From Thermoplasmata archaeon (GTDB lineage: Archaea > Thermoplasmatota > Thermoplasmata > Thermoplasmatales > Thermoplasmataceae), in contig JAJZKX010000089.1 of NCBI GenBank assembly GCA_021850745.1, positions 1 to 7,246 on the forward strand: DNA of 7,246 bases, written 5' to 3'. Positions 1-6,492 of this stretch are shown here, in pieces. A model generated the notes under the pieces. The model was not told the origin of the DNA. It saw nothing but the letters and a program-made list of their open reading frames with translations, and made no database searches. The position numbers were made by a program, and so were the translations under genes. Position 1 is the stretch's first letter. Every line of letters begins with the position of its first letter.

Positions 1-1535
1 CGGTATTCGAAGCAGGTTCCATATGGAGTGTAATCCTCCGTGAACTCCCTGCCTCCCCTCCAGACAGGTACGGACCTGGTGTCAGGTTTCCTGAATATTG
101 CATAAGTTGCAAGTGAGAATACTGCCAGCAGGCCGAAAACGTAATCCGGGGATACAAGGCCGAAGTCCACGGCAGCGAACCTGGACTGTATGGTGAAACC
201 GTTGAACACGAATACGCTTGGAAGCCCACCCAGGAATTCAGGACCCACAAAAAGAGGGGACAGTATGAACAGAAGTATGAGTATGACTCCAATGGAGAAG
301 ACTACCGCATGTTCATTCTTCATGCCTCTGGCCTTTCCATTCCTGAGCTGGGTGAATACAAATGCCTTCATCATTGCGGCAGTAGCAAACCCCTCCCCTA
401 TTGCTATTAGTGATCCTGCGATGATTGAAACTATTCCCAGATACCCCAGGAAGGATGCACCCATGAAAAACATTTCCAGAATCATCCATGTCCCCAATCC
501 CCCTATTGTGGGAAAAAGGCCTGAAAGCGAGGCTGTGCTCAGCACTTCACCTATCCTTGAAAACCTTGAAGAACTCAATCCCTCGTCAAGGAAATGCTCT
601 TTTCCGGAGGCACCGATTCCAAGGAAAAGACCTGTTTTTGAAAGCGAGTGCGAAAGGCTGAATATAACTATGACCACAAGGGAAAAATCCCTCAATATTG
701 CCGTCTGGGCTATCATATAAAAGCCAATGGCTGCAAGAATTGCACCGTTGTTCTCTATTGTGCTGAAGCCGGCAAGCATCTTCGCATGCTCTGACACATA
801 TGCGAAAAGGGAGGCAAAGATTACCGAAAGCACCCCAATGGCAATGACAATCACTCCAAAGACCTGGGAGAGCGGACTCAGGAGCATGAGCCGGACTATT
901 CCGAAGACCCCCATCAGGGTCATTGTTGCACTGAGTATTGCGGATCCGTTCGCAGGGGCGTTTCCATGGGCAATTGGAAGCCATTCACTGATCATGAAGG
1001 GGACCATTCCCATTTTCACAAGTGCGCCGAGAGTGAAAAGAACCAGGGGTATCACAGAATCCACTTTTGTAAATGCTATGGTTGTTCCCCCCGTGAGATA
1101 GAATGAATAAATTGCACCTGCCACTATGAGAACAGTGCTCAGTTCACTGAATGCCATGAATACAAACGGAGGATAGTCATTCTTCCTGTTCATTGCTATA
1201 AGCACATAACTGGATACAGACATTGTCTCCCAGCCTGCAAGGAATTCCAGGTAGTTCCTTGAAAGTAGTATGACCACCATTCCGAATATGGTTGAACCGA
1301 ACATTGGTGCGAGCCATCTTCCATATTTTTCCCCATAACTTACTGAAAACCAGGATGAGAAAATCCATACCAGCGAGGCAATGACAACAAAGGAATCTAT
1401 ATAGTCAAAGTGAATGAAGGACCCGGCCAGGATTATTGCAGATGAAACGGCGAGAGCAACATATCCCGCCTTCCTGTTCCAGATTGAAACTGCAACCGAA
1501 ACCGCAAATGGTGCAAGAAACAGCCATGAGATCAT
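1..1535 (-). CDS. hyfB: HyfB-like proton-antiporter subunit of Ehr/group 4 hydrogenase-like complex (C-terminus cut by window edge)
   Basis: I translated this frame by hand: 511 codons stay open to the left edge, so the C-terminus is missing (E. coli HyfB is roughly 670 residues). It is a polytopic membrane protein of the NuoL/Mrp antiporter family, expected to move protons (or Na+) in the membrane arm. Family landmarks in order: GWE around Glu103 (helix 5 Glu), Lys174 in LVKMGMVP (helix 7 Lys), WLPIAHGNAP with His190, Lys252 before LAGFSTIENN (the DLKRLLAYST motif of relatives), and Lys300 in SLSKTGLFLG. All charged residues of the proton path are present. A late segment, residues 491-508, matches the 'W-x-CG ... 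YT ... F' motif near the HyfB C-terminus, but with Arg493 in place of the Cys. The start ATG follows directly on the TGA of the small-subunit gene (TGAATG), with GAGG 7 bases upstream, so translation is probably coupled. HyfB rather than NuoL is chosen from the Ser202 context (SAILSATM, no helix 8 His) and the neighbours. Confidence 0.9.
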   Translation of the reverse strand, partial: MISWLFLAPFAVSVAVSIWNRKAGYVALAVSSAIILAGSFIHFDYIDSFVVIASLVWIFSSWFSVSYGEKYGRWLAPMFGSTIFGMVVILLSRNYLEFLAGWETMSVSSYVLIAMNRKNDYPPFVFMAFSELSTVLIVAGAIYSFYLTGGTTIAFTKVDSVIPLVLFTLGALVKMGMVPFMISEWLPIAHGNAPANGSAILSATMTLMGVFGIVRLMLLSPLSQVFGVIVIAIGVLSVIFASLFAYVSEHAKMLAGFSTIENNGAILAAIGFYMIAQTAILRDFSLVVIVIFSLSHSLSKTGLFLGIGASGKEHFLDEGLSSSRFSRIGEVLSTASLSGLFPTIGGLGTWMILEMFFMGASFLGYLGIVSIIAGSLIAIGEGFATAAMMKAFVFTQLRNGKARGMKNEHAVVFSIGVILILLFILSPLFVGPEFLGGLPSVFVFNGFTIQSRFAAVDFGLVSPDYVFGLLAVFSLATYAIFRKPDTRSVPVWRGGREFTEDYTPYGTCFEY

Positions 1536-2162
1536 TCAATCGCCTCTTGCCCTTATGAGGGCTGCAAGTATTGTGTAAGGATTTGGAGGGCAACCGGCAA
1601 TTGCCACATTGTATTCCCCGGATTTGAGGGCGCCTTCCCCTATTATGCCACCTGAAATTGCGCACGCACCCATCAGTATTATCATCTTTGGATCCGACAT
1701 TGCATCATAGGCTCTTTTCAGGGGTTCTTCCATGCCTTCGGTCCACACACCCATAACTGCTATTGCATCAGCATGCCTGGGTGTGTTGGTGAAGAATATT
1801 CCAAGCCGGTGCATATCGTACTGTGGTGCCGTGAGTGCATGCAGTTCGGTATTGCAGGCCCCGCATGCGCCGGAGTCCAATGGATAGATAAAGAAGGATT
1901 TCCTGAACTGGTGCATCTTTTCGCCAACCGTGAATATTTCATGTTTCCCCGTGGGTTCATAACCCGGAAGGCAGCGCCTGCAGAATATGCACTTTGTCAT
2001 GTCCCATTTTCCATTGGTGATTGCGTCAGTAGGGCAGTTTGCCTCTCCTGATCCAGTTATCTCAGTGCTCCATCTGGCAATTTCAACCGGTTCCGATCTG
2101 GGGAATTTCTCGGTCTTTACACCCTTCCTCACACCCTTCAGGAACCAGATTCCGTTCTTCAT
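1536..2162 (-). CDS. hyfI: Fused ferredoxin-small subunit (HyfH-HyfI/NuoB-like) of Ehr-like complex
   Basis: 208 residues, soluble, the iron-sulfur electron-transfer subunit expected to sit between the large subunit and the membrane. Residues about 25-70 form a ferredoxin-like domain: the second motif keeps Cys58, Cys61 and Cys64 and the first keeps only Cys43 (CP); Thr33, Thr36, Gly39 and Tyr68 stand where the other four Cys would be. One [4Fe-4S] cluster should therefore survive. Residues about 90-205 are the NuoB/HyfI domain with Cys100-x2-Cys103 (CGACNTE), Cys167 (MGACAISGG) and Cys191 (AGCPPNP), the four ligands of the proximal/N2-type cluster. The CxxC form is hydrogenase-like; complex I NuoB has adjacent Cys. 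In E. coli Hyf, HyfH and HyfI are separate proteins, so this is a fusion or an N-terminal extension. The start overlaps the large-subunit stop (ATGA), with a GGGGGTTGAT stretch upstream serving as a plausible Shine-Dalgarno site. Confidence 0.9.
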   Translation of the reverse strand: MKNGIWFLKGVRKGVKTEKFPRSEPVEIARWSTEITGSGEANCPTDAITNGKWDMTKCIFCRRCLPGYEPTGKHEIFTVGEKMHQFRKSFFIYPLDSGACGACNTELHALTAPQYDMHRLGIFFTNTPRHADAIAVMGVWTEGMEEPLKRAYDAMSDPKMIILMGACAISGGIIGEGALKSGEYNVAIAGCPPNPYTILAALIRARGD

Positions 2163-3331
2163 GAGAGATCAACCCCCAGCTCAGAAATCCATATCCCGAA
2201 GCTTTCCCAGTTGAAGTGAAAATCGGTGAATATGTTTCCCTCCATGGACCTTCTGAACGACAGCACATTCCTCCAGGAAGGCGATATCATGCCAATGTTC
2301 ACAACATTGCCTTTTTCTATCTCAACTGAATAGAAAAGGTCTCCCGATGGGCTTTCGATTCTTGCCATGCCGGTTCCGCCCATTTTTTGGAGATCATGAT
2401 CTAACCTCTCAATACTTTTGGATGCATGAATATTTTTTATGATGTCATATGACTGGAAGATTTCATCACTTCTTATCATGAAGCGGGAGAATGCATCTCC
2501 TTCATCCCGCACTATTGGAAAATAATCCAGCTGTTCATAGGGAAGAACAGGAAGTTCATTCCTTGCATCATGCCTTATTCCCGCACCTCTTGCAGCTGGG
2601 CCAGTGCTTTCCGGATCCCTGTTGATGCCATTGTTCTGCAGCCTGTTCAAAAACAGCTTTGATTCCATCAGCCCTTCTGATATCATGCGGAATTCTCCTA
2701 TGACTTCAAGCAGTTTTTCCTGAAGTTTGTCTATCATGAAGCGGGACTTACCGATCTCATTGACAGCAAAGAAGTACCTGTGTCCGCACTGTGTGCCTAT
2801 TATCCTGGAAACTTTTTCCCGTATCATTGAAAGCTGGTTGACCGGAACACCGAATCCTGCCGATTCTGCCAGCTTCTGTATGACAAGCAGATGACTCCTG
2901 ATTCTTTCTGCCTCTATCTGGGCAATCCTGTTGAACTGCACTTCTTCGGGAACCTCAATCTGAAGGGCATCCTCAACAGCCCTCAGGAAGCATATTGCGT
3001 GAGAGGCCGAATGAAAACCGTTTATTCGTTCAATCCTCAGAAGCGCATCCTGTATGCCCATTCCTGTAACCCTGATTTTCCTGAGTTTATAGGTCGGATC
3101 CACTGATATGGATGTGATTTTTTCCCCGGGGGTCAGTATGTCAAGCCCGACCGATTCCATTAGGCCTCCAGTCGATGGACCATAGGCGAATATAAACTCT
3201 TCAGGCTTTCTTTCTGGCGGTTTTTCGTGAACGACCTCAATGGTTGAATTGTAATGGCTCCCGTAAATGGAGTATTTTTTCGTATTTCCTATGAATCTTC
3301 CGTCAGGTTTACCCTCTTCATACCAGTACAT
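2159..3331 (-). CDS. hyfG: Large subunit (HyfG/NuoD-like) lacking all Ni-Fe ligands; Ehr type
   Basis: 390 residues. The fold family is clear from residues 46-390: GPSTGG (51-56), the L1 region around 102-111, QIEAERIRSHL (138-148), GPAARGAG (244-251, equal to GPMVRASG of HycE), RDEGDAFSR (275-283), and the L2 region at 377-384. In a hydrogenase, L1 is RxCGxC and L2 is DPCxxC. Here L1 reads RINGFHSASH (Cys to Asn104 and His107) and L2 reads SFGIWISE (Asp to Gly379, Cys to Trp381 and Glu384). No Ni-Fe centre can form in the known way. The protein ends six residues after Glu384, so there is no peptide for a maturation protease. There is no N-terminal NuoC-like domain, unlike E. coli HyfG/HycE. 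The ATG has a textbook AGGAGG 8 bases upstream and overlaps the antiporter gene by 14 bases. Family membership is very sure; the reaction catalysed is unknown. Confidence 0.92.
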   Translation of the reverse strand: MYWYEEGKPDGRFIGNTKKYSIYGSHYNSTIEVVHEKPPERKPEEFIFAYGPSTGGLMESVGLDILTPGEKITSISVDPTYKLRKIRVTGMGIQDALLRIERINGFHSASHAICFLRAVEDALQIEVPEEVQFNRIAQIEAERIRSHLLVIQKLAESAGFGVPVNQLSMIREKVSRIIGTQCGHRYFFAVNEIGKSRFMIDKLQEKLLEVIGEFRMISEGLMESKLFLNRLQNNGINRDPESTGPAARGAGIRHDARNELPVLPYEQLDYFPIVRDEGDAFSRFMIRSDEIFQSYDIIKNIHASKSIERLDHDLQKMGGTGMARIESPSGDLFYSVEIEKGNVVNIGMISPSWRNVLSFRRSMEGNIFTDFHFNWESFGIWISELGVDLS

Positions 3332-4655
3332 TGAAAAAACCTCCTATTATGACCACACCGATTATAAGGGGGATTACTGACGAGATGAGTGAAATCATTG
3401 GCATTAATTTCCCTGGCTCCTTAAAATCACTTGAACCCCTGAATATCATTCCGGTTATGTTGTAATTAACGCTTATGAATGCCGCCATCAGGAAGAACAG
3501 TACAATCCCGAACTGCAGAAACGCGTGCGTCACCACAGCAGCATATAGTATTATGAACTCCCCAACAAAAGTTCCAAATGGCGGAGTTCCTGTTACAGCG
3601 AGAGATGAGAGAAGCAGCGAAGAGGAAGTATAAGGCATTCCCTTCCAGATGCCGTTTATCTGTGCAATGTCACGTTTATCTGAACTTTTCAATATATTTC
3701 CCGAGGAATAGAATGCCCCTGCCTTTCCAAAGCTGTGGGAAACAAGAAGCAATATTGCACCAATGACACCCACGCCTCCAAGTGCAAGACCAAAGAGTGC
3801 CAGGTTCATGTTTTCCATTGTCGAGTAGGCAAACATCCTCTTGTACTTCCTCTGGTATGCAAGGAACAGTGAAGCTGCTGCAATTGAGATGACCGCAAAC
3901 CATGTATAAAGCTGTGGAAATGGGGAAATTTCATAGATCCGGTAAAGAACGTAGAGTGCAACTGGCAACAGGACTCCGGAGAACATGGCGCTCACAGGGG
4001 AAGGGGCCTCGCTATGTGCATCGGGCAGCCAGGTGTGCACCGGGAATACACCAACCTTTGTTCCAAAACCCACCAGGGCAACCCCTACGGCAATTTTTAT
4101 GGCAACTGAAGCAGAACCTCCGCTGTGGAGAATTGTATAAACGTCAAGGGTGCCGAAATGGTAATAGATAAGGATTATGGATATGAAAGCAAAGGTTACG
4201 CCAGCCGAGACCAGTATGATATATCTCCATGTTGCCTCAAGAGATACGTCGCTCTTCTCTGTTATGAGAAGAAGGGCTGATGATATGGTTGTGGCTTCAA
4301 TACCAACCCACATGAAGCCGTAATTGTTCATGACAAGACTGAAGAACATGGAAGCTGTGAAAAAATTCAGGAGAAGATAGTAGTTGTTCTGGCTTATCCC
4401 CCTGTTTTTGATTGAACTGACATATTCCCATGAATAGAGAGTGGATAGAAGATAAACCGATGCTACCATGACAATAAATACCCAGGTGATCCTGTCTATG
4501 TAAAATAGCCCGTTCAGTGGAAGCTGGATGTACAGGAACAGGGAAAGAGCAACGGTAAGTGATGCTGAGACAAGGCCTGCAAGCCTTATGTTGACCCTGT
4601 AGAAAATATTGGCAAGCCCCGGAAGGATGATTATTATGATCGGTACAGGATCCAT
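3318..4655 (-). CDS. hyfF: HyfF-like proton-antiporter subunit of Ehr-like complex
   Basis: 445 residues, polytopic, of the NuoN/NuoL/MrpD antiporter family. It should form one ion-translocating unit of the membrane arm. Landmarks: WVGIEATTIS with Glu120 (helix 5), Lys200 in GTKVGVFPVHTWLPDAHSEA (helix 7, followed by the strongly conserved His207), KYKRMFAYSTMEN with Lys272, SHSFGKAGAFYSSGN with Lys311, and TGTPPFGTFVGEF (355-367), a stretch typical of HyfF. All path residues are kept. It is somewhat shorter than E. coli HyfF (about 526 residues) and lacks any long C-terminal amphipathic helix. Its start lies two bases after the HyfE stop (TAA-AC-ATG), with AGGGA about 5 bases before the start and GGAGGAG further up inside hyfE. 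HyfD was considered because it belongs to the same family, but the TGTPPFG and STMEN context favours HyfF. No separate HyfD is seen in the window. Confidence 0.92.
   Translation of the reverse strand: MDPVPIIIIILPGLANIFYRVNIRLAGLVSASLTVALSLFLYIQLPLNGLFYIDRITWVFIVMVASVYLLSTLYSWEYVSSIKNRGISQNNYYLLLNFFTASMFFSLVMNNYGFMWVGIEATTISSALLLITEKSDVSLEATWRYIILVSAGVTFAFISIILIYYHFGTLDVYTILHSGGSASVAIKIAVGVALVGFGTKVGVFPVHTWLPDAHSEAPSPVSAMFSGVLLPVALYVLYRIYEISPFPQLYTWFAVISIAAASLFLAYQRKYKRMFAYSTMENMNLALFGLALGGVGVIGAILLLVSHSFGKAGAFYSSGNILKSSDKRDIAQINGIWKGMPYTSSSLLLSSLAVTGTPPFGTFVGEFIILYAAVVTHAFLQFGIVLFFLMAAFISVNYNITGMIFRGSSDFKEPGKLMPMISLISSVIPLIIGVVIIGGFFNVLV
3340..3345 (-). promoter_or_regulatory. Strong internal ribosome binding site of the large-subunit gene
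   Basis: A perfect AGGAGG followed by TTTTTTCA and the ATG at 3331. It sits within the last codons of the HyfF-like gene, so the large subunit can be initiated strongly despite the 14-base gene overlap. It is the best Shine-Dalgarno of the operon. Confidence 0.75.
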
Positions 4656-4657
4656 GT

Positions 4658-5302
4658 TTATCCCTTCAGCTCCTCCATGGGGTAGTGCCTGAACTTTTCA
4701 ATTACCAGTATGGATGATATGACGACAAGGGCAAGAACATCAAGGAAAACGCTTGCCTCAATTATGATGGGCACCGGGACAAGGAATATTGCAAACAGGA
4801 CAAGTGAGTTTTCCTCTTCTATATACCCTATTATCTGGGAGAATGTTGATCTTCTTGATCCTATAAGGAATAGCCCCTGGAAGAACAGGCTCAATGGAAA
4901 TACAAGTATTGATGAGGGGCCGAATTTTGTAACCAGATCAGCGCGTGTAAAAACAATAGAGTATATTATGAACATTCCTACCACAATGAATGCCAGGTCA
5001 ATCAGGAGCAATGACGCAACGTTGACATTGGACTCATAAACATAAGTCATCCTTCCTGGAACACGCTTATCGAGGAAGTATGTTATTAGGAACCCCCTGA
5101 GGAACGCAATGAGGATTCCCAGGATAAGAAGATCAATTGAATGCTCATAATATGCAAGTACAAATGAAATGAGTGCAATTATTGAAGACTGGATCAGCTG
5201 ACCCTTCACCATTGAGCTTATGTATTCCTGACCCTGGATGTAAAACCCGGATATGGTTGCAAAGGCGGCAATGAGGAAAACAGCGTAATCTATCGGAATC
5301 AT
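4658..5302 (-). CDS. hyfE: HyfE-like membrane subunit of Ehr-like complex
   Basis: 214 residues, almost the same length as E. coli HyfE (about 216), with around six or seven predicted membrane helices. HyfE is the NuoK-like small membrane subunit in the proton arm. The C-terminal half carries the expected acidic positions: GYIEEENSLVL with Glu162-164 and Asn165 (relatives have a MEN-type motif), and IIEASVFLDVLALVV with Glu182 and Asp188, by analogy with the two buried Glu of NuoK. The start codon overlaps the end of the upstream hyfC-like gene in the form ATGA, and the next gene begins two bases after its stop. Assignment rests on length, helix pattern, the Glu motif and exact position between hyfC and hyfF, the usual Hyf order if hyfD is skipped. 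Sequence is otherwise divergent, so this subunit is the least certain of the membrane arm, though alternatives are poor. Confidence 0.85.
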   Translation of the reverse strand: MIPIDYAVFLIAAFATISGFYIQGQEYISSMVKGQLIQSSIIALISFVLAYYEHSIDLLILGILIAFLRGFLITYFLDKRVPGRMTYVYESNVNVASLLLIDLAFIVVGMFIIYSIVFTRADLVTKFGPSSILVFPLSLFFQGLFLIGSRRSTFSQIIGYIEEENSLVLFAIFLVPVPIIIEASVFLDVLALVVISSILVIEKFRHYPMEELKG

Positions 5303-6243
5303 GCTATCACCACGCTGAATATGAGGAAAAGTATTGAAAACGTGAAGCTTGTTGCAAGGTAGTCCTGGATTCTGAACAGCCTCATCTTGGCAAATGTGGT
5401 TTCAATTATGACCACAATGACAATGAGGAGGAGCCACTTCAGGAACATGACCGGAATGTCCAGCAGGAATCCCGGAAATGAAGACTGGAGACCCCATGGT
5501 ATGAAGAATACATTCAGGAAAATTGCCCCAAGTATGTACTGTTTCATATACCCTGACCATTTTGAAAGTGAGAGAAGCTTTCCACTGTATTCATAACTCA
5601 TACCTTCATCTATCATCCCTAGTTCCGCAAGTCCAGAGCTCTCCAGTGGTATTTTCCCGGTCTCGTAAAGGAAGAGCATGAAAAATGCTATGGTGGCAAA
5701 AATGTGTTCCAGGCTTATGTTCTGTATATAGTGAGTTGCAAGGAAGCTGTTTGTCGTATAAGGGTTGTTTGTGTTAGTTATGAGGGATACTGCAAAGAAA
5801 ACAGTTATTAGTGTCGCCTCTGAGAGGAAATTGAAGGAAAGGGCCCTCACTGCACCCATAGCGGTAAAATTGCTCCTGGAATCAAAGGCGGCAGCTATCT
5901 TGACGAATGCAGCCAGAGAGAAGAGTATTGCTCCACCTAGGAAATCTGCACTTGCAGTAAAGAATACCGGTTCAGGGATTACAATCGGCACAATGAGCGC
6001 TATCAGGGAATATATACCGAAAAGAATGAAGGGAGCATACTTGAAAATCAGGCCGGAACCCCTCGGTATGAGAACCTGTTTCTTCATGTACTTGAAGATG
6101 TCATAATATGGCTGGAATATGCTTGGCCCTTTACGTGATTCAACTTTGGCTTTAAGATTGGCAATAATCCCGGCAAAAAGTGGGGCCATCAAGACTACAA
6201 AGAGGTACTGTGTTAATGTCCTGATTAAAGTATATATTAGCAT
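5299..6243 (-). CDS. hyfC: HyfC-like (NuoH/HycD family) membrane anchor subunit
   Basis: 314 residues from the chosen ATG, about eight membrane helices, the subunit that connects the soluble iron-sulfur arm to the antiporter subunits. Landmarks: SRKGPSIFQPYYDIFK (36-51, equal to NRRGPGVLQEYRDIIK of HycD), AAFDSRSNFTAMGAVR (118-133, with Asp121), and an acid-rich loop at about 194-221 that begins ETGKIPLES and ends MSYEYSG, containing Glu194, Glu201, Glu207, Asp212, Glu213 and Glu218. These acids correspond to the quinone-cavity and E-channel acids of NuoH. A TTG at 6258 would add five residues, but the ATG at 6243 has AGGTG six bases upstream and gives a normal N-terminus, so it is preferred. 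It is the first gene of the operon, preceded by the divergent intergenic region, and overlaps hyfE by four bases. Confidence 0.9.
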   Translation of the reverse strand: MLIYTLIRTLTQYLFVVLMAPLFAGIIANLKAKVESRKGPSIFQPYYDIFKYMKKQVLIPRGSGLIFKYAPFILFGIYSLIALIVPIVIPEPVFFTASADFLGGAILFSLAAFVKIAAAFDSRSNFTAMGAVRALSFNFLSEATLITVFFAVSLITNTNNPYTTNSFLATHYIQNISLEHIFATIAFFMLFLYETGKIPLESSGLAELGMIDEGMSYEYSGKLLSLSKWSGYMKQYILGAIFLNVFFIPWGLQSSFPGFLLDIPVMFLKWLLLIVIVVIIETTFAKMRLFRIQDYLATSFTFSILFLIFSVVIA

Positions 6244-6249
6244 AGCTGA

Positions 6250-6254
6250 CACCT
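6250..6254 (-). promoter_or_regulatory. Ribosome binding site of hyfC-like gene
   Basis: AGGTG on the minus strand, six bases before the ATG at 6243. It matches part of the archaeal/bacterial Shine-Dalgarno GGAGGTGA and lies inside the longer TTG-started reading, so it argues for the ATG as the true start. Confidence 0.55.
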
Positions 6255-6320
6255 GCAAATTTCTTTGTAGGCGTCATTAACCCCCTGATCGGGAATTGTT
6301 CAACTCTCCATGGGAAAGTT

Positions 6321-6338
6321 CTGGAAACGCCATTCCAG
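6321..6338. promoter_or_regulatory. Dyad CTGGAA-N6-TTCCAG, possible operator
   Basis: A perfect 6-base inverted repeat with a 6-base spacer, spanning 18 bases. It lies just downstream of the AT-rich promoter candidate for the minus-strand operon, about where transcription would begin, a usual position for an archaeal repressor site. Function is inferred from position only; short dyads also arise by chance. Confidence 0.3.
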
Positions 6339-6352
6339 GAAGAGTTATTGAT

Positions 6353-6374
6353 ATGAAATATTAAAATATTCTTA
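6353..6374 (-). promoter_or_regulatory. Candidate AT-rich core promoter of the Ehr-like operon
   Basis: An almost pure A/T stretch in the divergent region, reading AATATTTTAATATT on the minus strand (6357-6370, an inverted repeat of AATATT around two bases). It is the best TATA-like sequence upstream of the HyfC-like gene; an archaeal start about 25 bases downstream would fall near 6335-6340 and leave a leader of roughly 90 bases. No transcript data, and the symmetry means it could act on either strand. Confidence 0.35.
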
Positions 6375-6395
6375 TGGCTGTTGCTGCACGAGGAT

Positions 6396-6409
6396 ATACC
6401 ACCAGGTAT
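6396..6409. promoter_or_regulatory. Dyad ATACC-ACCA-GGTAT in the divergent region
   Basis: A perfect 5-base inverted repeat with a 4-base spacer, between the two promoter candidates. It could be a regulator site shared by the divergent transcripts. Arms are short, so this is weak evidence. Confidence 0.2.
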
Positions 6410-6455
6410 TTTCAGGACTCTAAAACACAGATTATACAGATAAATGAAACTGTGA

Positions 6456-6466
6456 GATTAAATATG
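6456..6466 (+). promoter_or_regulatory. Candidate TATA-like element for mtnB
   Basis: GATTAAATATG on the plus strand. A start about 25 bases downstream would be near 6485-6490, just before the hairpin and about 75 bases ahead of the TTG start. AT-rich DNA is common in this stretch, so the call is tentative. Confidence 0.3.
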
Positions 6467-6492
6467 AAAAAATCATACTTCCTGAAACGTCC

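Noticed and set aside
190..1101. Two long plus-strand open frames (190-720 and 727-1101)
   Set aside because: They lie antisense to the HyfB-like gene, whose translation carries clear family motifs throughout. They show no recognisable domain and no good ribosome site.
2159..3331. Functional hydrogenase-4 / formate hydrogenlyase large subunit
   Set aside because: All four Ni-Fe cysteines are absent at positions that align clearly with HycE.
6244..6258. N-terminal extension of the HyfC-like protein from a TTG at 6258
   Set aside because: The ATG at 6243 has AGGTG six bases upstream, which would lie inside the extended reading; the five extra residues add nothing conserved.
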